Positions 6,773-14,664 of a stretch of 21,295 bases of DNA are shown one piece after another (the first letter of the stretch is position 1; every line of letters begins with the position of its first letter). The position numbers and the translations under genes were made by a program. The DNA comes from Pseudomonadota bacterium (GTDB lineage Bacteria > Pseudomonadota > Alphaproteobacteria > Sphingomonadales > Sphingomonadaceae). The notes under the pieces were generated by a model, which ran no database searches, was not told the origin of the DNA, and saw only the letters and a program-made list of their open reading frames with translations. The stretch is taken from positions 1 through 21,295 of the forward strand of contig JARXKO010000004.1 of the NCBI GenBank assembly GCA_030271595.1, written 5' to 3'.

Positions 6773-7528
6773 ATGATCAAAGTCGCGCTGATCACGGGCG
6801 CCTCGGCCGGTCTTGGAGTCGAATTCGCTCGCCAGCTCAGCGCCACAGGGCACCGGCTGGTGCTGGTGGCGCGGCGCCAGGAACGGCTCGACGAACTCGC
6901 TAAAGAGCTTGGCAATAGCCGGGCGGTGGCGCTGGATTTGAGCAAAGCCGGGGCCGCCGCCATGCTGATGGCCGACCTGGCCAAGGCTGGCGAGGAAGTG
7001 GCGGTGCTGGTCAACAATGCCGGGTTCGGCCTCGTCGGGCGGTTTGCGTCGCTCGACGCCGCCCGCCAGCGCACGATGATCGACCTCAACATTGGCACGC
7101 TGACCGATCTGTGCCGGGCGGTGGCGCCGGGGATGATCGAGCGCAAGTCGGGCGCGATCCTCAACGTCGCGTCGACCGCGGCCTTCCAGGCGGGGCCGGG
7201 GATGGCCGTCTATTTCGCGACCAAGGCCTATGTCCTGTCGTTCACCGAAGCGCTGCACGAGGAATTGAAGCCGCATGGGATCAAGGTTTCGGCTCTGTGT
7301 CCGGGCCCAACCAGGACCGAGTTCGGCGACGTTGCCGGATTCGCCGGAATCAAGGCCGTCGACCGGATTGCCATGAACGCCGCGCCGGTCGTCAAGCTCG
7401 GCCTCGAGGCACTCGACCGCAACCAGGCGGTGATGATCACCGGCACGCTCAACAAGATTGGCGCGGCATCGACCCGCTTCATTCCGCGCGCATTGTTGCG
7501 CAAGATCGCCGGGGCGATCAAATATTGA
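6773..7528 (+). CDS. Short-chain dehydrogenase/reductase (SDR, classical type)
   Basis: A 251-residue NAD(P)-dependent oxidoreductase with a Rossmann fold. It shows the TGASAGLG cofactor motif (8-15), NNAG (81-84), and the classical catalytic set N106, S134, Y147 and K151 (YFATK). The PGPTRTEF segment follows the last core strand. An ARR motif (33-35) after the second strand suggests a preference for NADPH. It resembles the DltE-like COG0300 group of SDRs, where substrates are mostly unknown, so I do not assign one. It is coupled to the upstream cyclophilin gene (5-nt gap) and followed after 45 nt by the Cdc48-type ATPase gene on the same strand. Confidence 0.9.
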   Translation: MIKVALITGASAGLGVEFARQLSATGHRLVLVARRQERLDELAKELGNSRAVALDLSKAGAAAMLMADLAKAGEEVAVLVNNAGFGLVGRFASLDAARQRTMIDLNIGTLTDLCRAVAPGMIERKSGAILNVASTAAFQAGPGMAVYFATKAYVLSFTEALHEELKPHGIKVSALCPGPTRTEFGDVAGFAGIKAVDRIAMNAAPVVKLGLEALDRNQAVMITGTLNKIGAASTRFIPRALLRKIAGAIKY

Positions 7529-7573
7529 AGGGAACGCCGACGCTTTCCGATACTTGGGCTGTCAGGAGCAAGA

Positions 7574-9892
7574 ATGGCTGAGACTGATATCATCGACGAG
7601 ACCAAGGCCCGCCGCCTGCAGGTCGCGAGCCTGCCCCCAGCCGACAGCGGGCGCGGAGTCGCGCGCCTGCCCGAAGCCGTGATGACCGGCCTTGGCCTCA
7701 AGGACGGCGACGTGGTCGAGATCATCGGCCAACGCACCACGGCCGCCCGGGCGATCGGCCCGTATAACGAGGACAATGGAGTCGATATCATCCGACTCGA
7801 CGGGCTCCAGCGTGCCAACGCCGGCGTCGGATCGGGCGATTTCGTCGAAGTGCGCAAGGCCGCGGTCAAGGCCGCGACCCGGGTCGTGCTCGCCCCGGCC
7901 CAGCCCAATGTCCGGCTCCAGGGCTCGGCCGACGCGCTCCGCCGGACCTTCGCCGGACGGCCGCTGGTCGAGGGCGATACCGTCGCCACCACCAGCCACC
8001 AGCGCGTCAATGCCGACATGCCCGAGCAAATCCGGCAGATGCTCAACGCGCCAGCCTTCGCGCTTCACGAGCTTCGCCTGGTGGTGGTGTCGACGGCGCC
8101 CAAGGGCATCGTCCAGATCGACTCCAAGACCGCCATCGAACTGCTACCTGAATTCACCCAGGAGGATGACAGCAAGCGCCGCGCCGACGTCACCTATGAC
8201 GATCTTGGCGGGATGAAGGACACCATTGATGCGCTTCGCGAGATGGTCGAATTGCCGCTTCGCCATCCCGAATTGTTCCAGCGCCTCGGAGTCGATCCGC
8301 CCAAGGGCGTGCTGCTCCACGGCCCGCCCGGCACCGGCAAGACCATGCTCGCGCGCGCCGTTGCCAATGAGAGCGCGGCCAAATTCTTTTCCATTGCCGG
8401 GCCCGAAATCATGGGCTCGGCCTATGGCGAAAGCGAGCGCCGGCTGCGCGAGATTTTCGAGCAGGCTGCGAAGGATGCGCCGTCGATCATCTTCATCGAC
8501 GAAATCGATTCGATCGCGCCCAAGCGCGGCCAGGTGACGGGCGAGGCCGAAAAGCGCCTGGTCGCCCAGCTCCTGACCCTGCTCGACGGCATCGAACCGC
8601 GCCAGAACACAGTCGTCATCGCCGCCACCAATCGCCCCGAAGCGCTCGACGAGGCACTGCGCCGGCCCGGCCGCTTCGATCGCGAAATCGTCATCGGTGT
8701 CCCGGACCAGCCCGGACGACGCGAGATCCTTGGCATCCACACCCGCGGCATGCCGCTCGCGCCCGACGTCAATCTCGACGATCTCGCCCGCCGCACCTAC
8801 GGTTTCGTCGGGGCCGATTTGGCTGCTTTGACCCGCGAGGCGGCGCTCGAGGCGGTGCGGCGGATCATGCCCAAGCTCAACCTCGCCGAAGAGGTCATCC
8901 CGACCGCATTGCTCGATGAGCTAGAGGTGGAGGACAAGGATTTTGAAAATGCGCTGAAGCGCGTCCAGCCCTCCGCGATGCGCGAGGTAATGGTCGAAAC
9001 GCCGCAAACCACGTGGGACGATATCGGCGGGCTCGATGAGCCGCGCGACCGGCTGCGCGAAGGCGTCGAACTGCCATTGAAGCATCCCGAGGCCTTCCGC
9101 CGCCTTGGCATCCGCCCGGCCAAGGGCTTCCTGCTCTACGGCCCGCCAGGCACCGGCAAGACGCTTCTTGCCAAGGCCGCTGCGCGCGAATCCGAAGCCA
9201 ATTTCATCGCCGCCAAATCGTCCGATTTGCTGAGCAAATGGTATGGCGAGAGCGAACAACAGATCGCCCGCCTGTTCAGCCGCGCGCGCCAGGTCGCGCC
9301 GACCATCATCTTCATCGACGAGATCGACAGCCTGGTCCCGGCGCGCGGCGGCGGGATGGGCGAACCGCAAGTGACCGAGCGCGTGGTCAACACCATCCTC
9401 GCCGAAATGGACGGGCTCGAGGATTTGCAGAACGTGGTGCTGATCGGCGCCACCAACCGGCCGACTCTGATCGACCCGGCGCTGCTTCGCCCCGGCCGCT
9501 TCGACGAGCTCATCTATGTCGGCACGCCCGACACCGCCGGGCGGCGCAGGATTCTCGCCATTCACACCAAGGCGATGCCGCTGGCCGATGACGTTGACCT
9601 TGAGTCACTGGCCCGCCGCACCGAGCGCTTCACCGGCGCCGACCTCGAGGACCTGGTGCGCCGCGCCGGGCTGAGCGCGCTCCATCGCGGCCTCGATACC
9701 GAGAAAGTGACGATGGCCGATTTCGAGACCGCGATGACCGAAACCCGAGCCTCGGTCACGACCGAAATGCTCGACGAATATGACCGCATCCAGGAAACCT
9801 TGAAGAGCGAGGCGGTGCGGCCGATGGGCGGGATCGGTTTCGTCCTTCCTGGAATGCTCCACCCCAAGGGCGGGGGCAAAGCCAAGGAATAG
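7574..9892 (+). CDS. Cdc48/p97/VAT-type two-ring AAA ATPase
   Basis: A 772-residue unfoldase with the full archaeal/eukaryotic Cdc48 layout. It has an N-terminal double-psi barrel and accessory domain (about 10-190), a D1 AAA module (Walker A GPPGTGKT near 250, Walker B IIFIDEID near 306), a D2 module (Walker A near 523, Walker B near 578), and a short C-terminal tail. Both rings keep arginine-finger regions (RRPGRFDRE and LRPGRFDEL), so both should hydrolyse ATP. D2 has the aromatic pore loop KWYGESE; D1 has SAYGESE. There is no membrane segment or protease domain, which distinguishes it from FtsH. Such proteins extract and unfold substrates; bacterial homologues occur in several alphaproteobacteria but are poorly studied. 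AGGAG at 7564-7568 supports the start. Confidence 0.93.
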   Translation: MAETDIIDETKARRLQVASLPPADSGRGVARLPEAVMTGLGLKDGDVVEIIGQRTTAARAIGPYNEDNGVDIIRLDGLQRANAGVGSGDFVEVRKAAVKAATRVVLAPAQPNVRLQGSADALRRTFAGRPLVEGDTVATTSHQRVNADMPEQIRQMLNAPAFALHELRLVVVSTAPKGIVQIDSKTAIELLPEFTQEDDSKRRADVTYDDLGGMKDTIDALREMVELPLRHPELFQRLGVDPPKGVLLHGPPGTGKTMLARAVANESAAKFFSIAGPEIMGSAYGESERRLREIFEQAAKDAPSIIFIDEIDSIAPKRGQVTGEAEKRLVAQLLTLLDGIEPRQNTVVIAATNRPEALDEALRRPGRFDREIVIGVPDQPGRREILGIHTRGMPLAPDVNLDDLARRTYGFVGADLAALTREAALEAVRRIMPKLNLAEEVIPTALLDELEVEDKDFENALKRVQPSAMREVMVETPQTTWDDIGGLDEPRDRLREGVELPLKHPEAFRRLGIRPAKGFLLYGPPGTGKTLLAKAAARESEANFIAAKSSDLLSKWYGESEQQIARLFSRARQVAPTIIFIDEIDSLVPARGGGMGEPQVTERVVNTILAEMDGLEDLQNVVLIGATNRPTLIDPALLRPGRFDELIYVGTPDTAGRRRILAIHTKAMPLADDVDLESLARRTERFTGADLEDLVRRAGLSALHRGLDTEKVTMADFETAMTETRASVTTEMLDEYDRIQETLKSEAVRPMGGIGFVLPGMLHPKGGGKAKE

Positions 9893-10018
9893 GCCGTCCG
9901 TCGCGCAAATCGCGCAGCTGGTGGACTGACGCTCGGCATGGCTATCACGTCGCGCTTGCCAAGCGGCCGCGCATTTGCCAACGCTCCCCCCCTTCACCGG
10001 GACGCCAACGGAGCTTTC

Positions 10019-10663
10019 ATGCCAATTTCCTCCGCGCGAACGATCAAGGGTTCGCGGCGCCTGCAACGGCCACGCGACCGGCGATCCCACAGCCCGCGGT
10101 GGCAATTCCTGCGGGGCTTTTTCAAGCATCCGGTGATGGTCGGATCGATCATCCCGTCGAGCCGCCTGCTGATCGAGCGGATGCTTCGCCCGGTCGATTG
10201 GGACAACACCCGGTTGTTCGTCGAATATGGCCCCGGGGTCGGCACCTTCACGCGCCCGATCCTCGAGCGTCTGGGCAAGGACGCGGTGCTGGTGACGATC
10301 GACACCAATGCCGATTTTACCACCTATTTGCGCGAATCGATCGACGACGAGCGGCTGGTACCGGTCACCGGGTCGGCCGCCGACGTCGCCAAGATCCTCG
10401 CCGACCGCGGTCTCGGCCAAGCCGATTACGTGCTTTCGGGCCTGCCCTTTTCGACCCTTCCGCCAGGCATTGGCGAGGATATCGGAAAGGCGACTGCAGA
10501 GGTCGTCCGCGGCGGCGGCGCCTTCCTCGTCTATCAATTCAGCCCCAAGGTGCTCGACTTCATCAAGCCCCATTTCGAGCGCGTCGAGCGCGGCTTCGAA
10601 TGGGTCAATGTCCCGCCCGCAACCCTGTTCTGGGCCTATCGCGAGCCGCCCGAAAAGGGCTGA
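10019..10663 (+). CDS. PmtA-like / rRNA adenine dimethylase-fold SAM-dependent methyltransferase
   Basis: A 214-residue class I methyltransferase. The SAM-binding motif I is EYGPGVGTFTRPIL (from 69), and a motif IV-like LSGLPFSTLPP takes the place of the NxPY seen in true KsgA enzymes. This GLPF form, with a basic N-terminal segment (residues 10-30) and a PPATLFWAYR ending, is typical of proteins annotated as phosphatidylethanolamine N-methyltransferase-like, which make phosphatidylcholine precursors at the inner membrane. Lipid activity is inferred from family. An in-frame ATG at 9938 exists, but GGAG at 10010-10013 before the ATG at 10019, and the random look of the extra 27 residues, favour 10019. 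The 126-nt gap after the Cdc48 gene shows no clear promoter or terminator. The gene ends 3 bp from the convergent PLD-type gene. Confidence 0.8.
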   Translation: MPISSARTIKGSRRLQRPRDRRSHSPRWQFLRGFFKHPVMVGSIIPSSRLLIERMLRPVDWDNTRLFVEYGPGVGTFTRPILERLGKDAVLVTIDTNADFTTYLRESIDDERLVPVTGSAADVAKILADRGLGQADYVLSGLPFSTLPPGIGEDIGKATAEVVRGGGAFLVYQFSPKVLDFIKPHFERVERGFEWVNVPPATLFWAYREPPEKG

Positions 10664-10666
10664 CCC

Positions 10667-11884
10667 CTAATCGCCGGTGAGCCCCGAATTGGCGCCCCTG
10701 GTGACCCCGTAATCGAGGCTTGTGACGAGGAAGAAGCTGATCGCCCAGCGGATTCGGTTGAACAGCGTCGCCCGCCGCTTTTGAACCGCGGGCGTGATCG
10801 CCACGCACTGCGTCAGCTCGGCTTCGAAATAGCCGCGCATCATCTGCGCGAATTCGCCATCGTCGATGCGCAGCATCAGTTCCATGTTGAGATAGAGGCT
10901 GCGGATGTCGAGGTTGGATGAGCCGATGTGGACCACGTCGTCGAGCACGACGAGCTTCGAATGGAGCTTGGTCGGGAGATATTCGAACATCTCGACGCCG
11001 CGTCTGAGCAATCGCCCATAAGTGAAACGCGCCGCGGCGATGGTCGCCTGATTGTCCGACTTGGCCGCGGTCACGACCCGCGCCCGGCCGCGTTTGCCGA
11101 CCCTGGCGATGCGCCGCAACATCCCCCAGGTCGGGGCGAAATAAGCGGCGATCATTTCGACATCGCGGCTGTGCACCAGATCGCGGCAGGTCGACACCCC
11201 CCACGGGCTCAAATGGGCGGTCGGGCCGCCGAGCTGCCACTGCAGCTTGCCGCTGGTCTCGCTATATTTGAAGATCATCCGCCGAAGCACCCGCATCCTG
11301 GCGTCCTTCGACATCGCCCAGGCGATGAGCTCGTCATAATAAGCCGCGAGCCGGCCCCCCGCGGGTCCCTCGATGAGCAGGCCGATGTCGCGCCACGCGC
11401 CTTGCTCGACCGTGCCGAAATAATCGTCGGCGACGTTGAAGCCGCCGACCAGAATGCGCGCCTTGGCCGATTCGGCATCGGCCAGTGCCAGCTTTTGATG
11501 GTTGCGCAGCAAATAGCGTCGGCCATAGGAGGGATGAAAGCGGCAGAAGCGCGCTCCCTTTTCGGACAGTTCGGCAAAATAATCGTCGGGACAGGCGGCG
11601 CTTCCAAAACCATCGACCAGCATCGCGACCTCAACCCCGCGGTCGATGGCTCTGACGATCGCTTCGCGCACCATCGCCCCCGACCCGTCGGGCATGAAGA
11701 TGTAATAGAGCAGCCGAAGGGATGTCCTGGCCCCGTCGATCAGCGCGATCAGCTGGTCGAGCCGTTCGGGGCCGTCGGGCAGGAACGTCAGGCGATTGCC
11801 GTCGACGGTCACGGTGCGAGCGGCGCGATCGTCCTCTACCGGCTTGGGAACGGAGGAGTGGGCCGGCTGCGCGGGTTTCGCCAT
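10667..11884 (-). CDS. Phospholipase D-superfamily protein, cardiolipin synthase-like
   Basis: A 405-residue enzyme with two HKD motifs: H129-x-K131-(x4)-D136, followed by GGFNVADDYFG, and H308-x-K310-(x4)-D315, followed by GSSNLDIRS. These are the catalytic pairs of PLD-type cardiolipin synthases, which condense two phospholipids. There are no N-terminal membrane helices, as in ClsB and ClsC, and unlike ClsA. A hydrophobic stretch near the C terminus (RWAISFFLVTSL) may attach it to the membrane. Hydrolysis or another phosphatidyl transfer cannot be excluded. The start is uncertain: the ATG at 11884 fits family length but lacks a Shine-Dalgarno, and a longer reading to 11980 would cross the rpoZ promoter. 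It is convergent with the PmtA-like gene and divergent from rpoZ. Confidence 0.85.
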   Translation of the reverse strand: MAKPAQPAHSSVPKPVEDDRAARTVTVDGNRLTFLPDGPERLDQLIALIDGARTSLRLLYYIFMPDGSGAMVREAIVRAIDRGVEVAMLVDGFGSAACPDDYFAELSEKGARFCRFHPSYGRRYLLRNHQKLALADAESAKARILVGGFNVADDYFGTVEQGAWRDIGLLIEGPAGGRLAAYYDELIAWAMSKDARMRVLRRMIFKYSETSGKLQWQLGGPTAHLSPWGVSTCRDLVHSRDVEMIAAYFAPTWGMLRRIARVGKRGRARVVTAAKSDNQATIAAARFTYGRLLRRGVEMFEYLPTKLHSKLVVLDDVVHIGSSNLDIRSLYLNMELMLRIDDGEFAQMMRGYFEAELTQCVAITPAVQKRRATLFNRIRWAISFFLVTSLDYGVTRGANSGLTGD

Positions 11885-11932
11885 TGGCTTGATGTGGCGG
11901 TGCCGGGCGGAGCTGGCAAGGTGGCGATTTCC

Positions 11933-11961
11933 TTGACGATTGCGACGCGCGTCACTATCTC
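11933..11961 (+). promoter_or_regulatory. Probable rpoZ promoter
   Basis: TTGACG (11933-11938, 5 of 6 for a -35) is followed, 16-17 bp on, by CTATCT/TATCTC (11955-11961). This is a spacing and -10 shape common in alphaproteobacterial housekeeping promoters. The leader to the rpoZ ATG would be about 35 nt. Confidence 0.5.
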
Positions 11962-12002
11962 GCTGGCAATCCCGATACACCTAAAGATTTGCGGAGCGAC
12001 CC

Positions 12003-12344
12003 ATGGCGCGCGTTACGGTTGAAGACTGCGTTGACAAGATTCCCAACAGGTTCGACCTGGTCCTTGCCGCGGCCCAGCGCGCGCGCCAGATTTCGGGCGG
12101 CGCCGACCTGACCATCGATCGCGACCGCGACAAGAACCCCGTGGTCGCCTTGCGCGAGATTGCCGAGGAAACGCTGAAGCCCAAGGAGCTTCACGAATCG
12201 ATCATCTCCAATCTGCAAAAGGTGCGTGTCGACGAAGAGGACGAGACCGAGGAACTGGCCTCGCTCAGCGAAGCCGCCGAAGCCCTCCGCCTGACCGCTG
12301 CGGCGCCGCCGCGTCCGACTCCGTCGGGCGGCGATTACGAATGA
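12003..12344 (+). CDS. rpoZ: RNA polymerase omega subunit
   Basis: A 113-residue omega subunit, which wraps the beta-prime C terminus, helps core assembly, and in many bacteria forms part of a ppGpp site. The family core is clear: [30 protein letters not shown], then [13 protein letters not shown]. The C-terminal tail is acidic and proline-rich, as in other alphaproteobacteria. GGAG at 11995-11998 sets the start. In many alphaproteobacteria a ppGpp synthetase gene follows rpoZ; here the next gene is the PdeM-like phosphoesterase 68 nt on. Confidence 0.96.
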   Translation: MARVTVEDCVDKIPNRFDLVLAAAQRARQISGGADLTIDRDRDKNPVVALREIAEETLKPKELHESIISNLQKVRVDEEDETEELASLSEAAEALRLTAAAPPRPTPSGGDYE

Positions 12345-12348
12345 TCGC

Positions 12349-12363
12349 CGGGCCTTGGGCCCG
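12349..12363 (+). terminator. Short GC hairpin after rpoZ
   Basis: CGGGCC (12349-12354) pairs with GGCCCG (12358-12363) around a 3-nt loop, 4 nt past the rpoZ stop. No T-run follows, so it may only pause polymerase or protect the mRNA end. Confidence 0.25.
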
Positions 12364-12412
12364 ATACAACATTTGACTGGTATTGCCTGAGGATCGGTGA
12401 TTAGACCGATCC

Positions 12413-13075
12413 ATGGTTCCCTTTTCGTTCGCGCAGGAGCAATTTTTCGCGACCGGCGATGGCGCGCTCTACTGGCCGCGCCGCAACGCCTTGCTCCTGG
12501 CCGATCTGCACCTTGAGAAGGGGAGCTGGTTCGCCCGGCTTGGGCAATTTCTGCCGCCTTATGATTCGCACGCCACGCTCAGCGCGGTCGCCCGCGCGGT
12601 CGGACTGACCGGCGCGACCAGCCTCTATTGCCTCGGCGACAGCTTCCACGACCGTTTCGGCTGCGACCGGCTCCCGGCGACTGCCCGGGCGCTGCTCACC
12701 GGCCTTACGGCGGCACTCGATTGGACCTGGATCGTCGGCAACCACGACCCCGGCTTCGCCGACCATTGTGGCGGGCGCATCGTCGAGGAAGCGGTGGTCG
12801 ACGGCATTATCCTTCGCCACGAGGCCGAGCGCTGCGAGACCCGCCCTGAAATATCAGGCCATTTCCACCCCAAGCTGAGGCTCCACATCAAGGGCCGCAA
12901 TGTCTCGCGCCGCTGCTTCGTGATGGCGCCGTCGAAACTGATCATGCCGGCGTTCGGGGCGCTGACCGGCGGGCTCGATGCCCACCATCCGCAAATTCTT
13001 GGGCAGGTCGGGGGCAAGGCCGCGGCGCTGGTGCCGTTGACCGACCGGTTGCTGCGCTTCCCGCTCGCCGCTTAG
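12413..13075 (+). CDS. pdeM: PdeM-like metallophosphoesterase (ligase-associated DNA damage response endonuclease family)
   Basis: A 220-residue calcineurin-fold phosphoesterase. The metal-binding motifs appear in order: D31-x-H33 in ADLHLEKGS, G75-D76 in GDSFHD, GNHD at 109-112, and SGHFHPK with H150 and H152. The LHLEKGSWF and PAFGALTGG segments are characteristic of the PdeM family, which usually sits in a cluster with a ligase, an Lhr-like helicase and an exonuclease. None of those partners is here, so this copy is an orphan in the window and its DNA-repair role is inferred from family only. The ATG at 12413 has no good Shine-Dalgarno; the first conserved motif is about 30 residues in, as usual. 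Its stop codon overlaps the stop of the convergent small gene by 3 bp. Confidence 0.85.
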   Translation: MVPFSFAQEQFFATGDGALYWPRRNALLLADLHLEKGSWFARLGQFLPPYDSHATLSAVARAVGLTGATSLYCLGDSFHDRFGCDRLPATARALLTGLTAALDWTWIVGNHDPGFADHCGGRIVEEAVVDGIILRHEAERCETRPEISGHFHPKLRLHIKGRNVSRRCFVMAPSKLIMPAFGALTGGLDAHHPQILGQVGGKAAALVPLTDRLLRFPLAA

Positions 13076-13311
13076 GCGGGCGTGACCTCGATCGCCATCG
13101 CTCCGCTTGGCGACAGCAGCAGCCGCGCGAACACCGGCCCGCGCTTGCCGAAGGTCGCCGCCTGAAGCTCGTTGCGGGCGTCGTGACGGTCGAACTCGAA
13201 GCCGCGTTCGTCGGCCAATTGTTTGAGCCGATCGAGATGGGTGTCGAGATCCTCGATCCCCTCTTCAGGATCGAAACGCATGATTTCCTCAAGATCGTGA
13301 CCGGGTCCCAT
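13072..13311 (-). CDS. Small hypothetical protein
   Basis: A 79-residue protein I do not recognise. It is acidic at the start and helical (EEIMRFDPEEGIEDLDTHLDRLKQLADERG), then FEFDRHDARNELQAATFGKRGPVFARLLLSPSGAMAIEV, which reads like two or three strands. It has no signal peptide or membrane segment. The composition is protein-like, the frame fills the gap between two real genes, and a Shine-Dalgarno exists for either start: GAAGGG before 13311, or GAGGAA before an internal ATG at 13281. It ends tail-to-tail inside the stop codon of the PdeM-like gene. Confidence 0.6.
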   Translation of the reverse strand: MGPGHDLEEIMRFDPEEGIEDLDTHLDRLKQLADERGFEFDRHDARNELQAATFGKRGPVFARLLLSPSGAMAIEVTPA

Positions 13312-13390
13312 CGCCCTTCAATCGCCGCCCGTCGAGCGGAGCGCAAGCCCCGTGGTTGCACCAGTCCCCACCGCCACTTACACCGGCGCC

Positions 13391-14653
13391 ATGAACCACA
13401 ATCTCCTCGGCCTCGCGCTGGCTGGCCTCCTCGCCGCTCCCGCTGTCGCGCAGACCGCGCCGATCGACTCCAAAACGCAGGCGCGGATCGACCGCATCCT
13501 GAAAGGCACGCCGCTGATCGACGGCCACAATGACCTCGCCGAGCAACTCGGCGAATATCACGACGGCGCGATCGCGGGCCTTGCAAGCGGCACCGCGGCA
13601 TGGCCCGATCATCCCCTGATGACCGACATGGCACGATTGAAGGCGGGCCGGGTCGGCGGGCAATTCTGGTCGGTCTATATCGACGGCACGATCACCGGCG
13701 ACGAGGCGATCCGCCGCACGATCGAGCAGATCGACATCATCGACCGGGTCATCGCCGCTTATCCGGGCGATCTTGAGCGCGCCCTCACCGCCGACGATAT
13801 CGTGCGCATCCACAAGGCCGGCCGGGTCGCCTCGCTGATCGGGATCGAGGGTGGCCGCCAGATCGGCGGCAGCCTCCCCGCGCTCAGGCAATTCTACCGG
13901 CTCGGCGCGCGCTACATGACCCTGACCCACAACCAGACCACCGAATGGGCCGACAGCGCCACCGACGACCCCAAATTCCACGGCTTGGCGCCGTTCGGGC
14001 TCAAGGTCATTGCCGAGATGAACCGCCTCGGCATGCTGGTCGATCTGAGCCACGTTTCGCCCGAAGTCATGCGCCAGGCGATCTCTGCAAGCCGCGCGCC
14101 GGTGATTTTCTCCCATTCCTCGGCGCGAGCGCTCAACGATCATCCGCGCAACGTCCCCGACGATGTGCTCGCGCTGGTGCCCGCCAATGGCGGCGTGGTG
14201 ATGGCCAATTGGGTGCCGGTCTTCCTGTCCAAGGCGGCGCTCGAGCGCGATGCCGCCAAGTCGGCCGAGGAAGCGCGCTTGAAAACGATGATCCGCAACG
14301 ACACCAAGGCGGTCGCGGCCGGGGTCAAGGCCTGGGAGGGCACCCACCCCGCACCGCCGGTCACGGTCGCCGACGTCGCCGATCATATCGAACATATCGT
14401 CAAGATTGCCGGCCACGACCATGTCGGGATCGGCGCCGACCTCGACGGCATCGACGAGGCCCCGGTCGGCCTTACCGGAGTCGACACCTATCCCCTGGTC
14501 TTCGCCGAGCTGATCCGCCGCGGCTGGAGCGACGCCGATCTGGCCAAGCTCGCCGGCGGCAATGTCCTGCGCGCGCTGCGCGGCGCCGAAGCGGTGGCGG
14601 CTTCGATGAAGGGCGTACCGGCGTCGATGGCGACACTCGAGCCCGCCAAATAA
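13391..14653 (+). CDS. Exported membrane dipeptidase, peptidase family M19
   Basis: A 420-residue M19 zinc dipeptidase (renal dipeptidase family), which cleaves dipeptides and in some members D-containing or beta-lactam-like substrates. All five expected metal ligands are visible: H46 and D48 (DGHNDL), E153 (IGIEGG), H221 (LSHVS) and H242 (SHSSAR). The catalytic-site Asp is D350 (GIGADLDG). A Sec signal peptide at residues 1-21 (LLGLALAGLLAAPAVAQ) fixes the start at 13391; a GTG at 13352 would add 13 residues ahead of it and spoil the peptide. No strong Shine-Dalgarno precedes either. The amino-acid transporter gene begins 11 nt downstream, suggesting that peptides are cut in the periplasm and the products taken up. 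Confidence 0.92.
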   Translation: MNHNLLGLALAGLLAAPAVAQTAPIDSKTQARIDRILKGTPLIDGHNDLAEQLGEYHDGAIAGLASGTAAWPDHPLMTDMARLKAGRVGGQFWSVYIDGTITGDEAIRRTIEQIDIIDRVIAAYPGDLERALTADDIVRIHKAGRVASLIGIEGGRQIGGSLPALRQFYRLGARYMTLTHNQTTEWADSATDDPKFHGLAPFGLKVIAEMNRLGMLVDLSHVSPEVMRQAISASRAPVIFSHSSARALNDHPRNVPDDVLALVPANGGVVMANWVPVFLSKAALERDAAKSAEEARLKTMIRNDTKAVAAGVKAWEGTHPAPPVTVADVADHIEHIVKIAGHDHVGIGADLDGIDEAPVGLTGVDTYPLVFAELIRRGWSDADLAKLAGGNVLRALRGAEAVAASMKGVPASMATLEPAK

Positions 14654-14664
14654 GGGAATACGCC

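Noticed and set aside
9893-10018. A terminator or small gene between the Cdc48-type gene and the methyltransferase gene
   Set aside because: Only short GC-rich repeats and a C-run were found; no stem with a T-run and no small frame with a ribosome-binding site.
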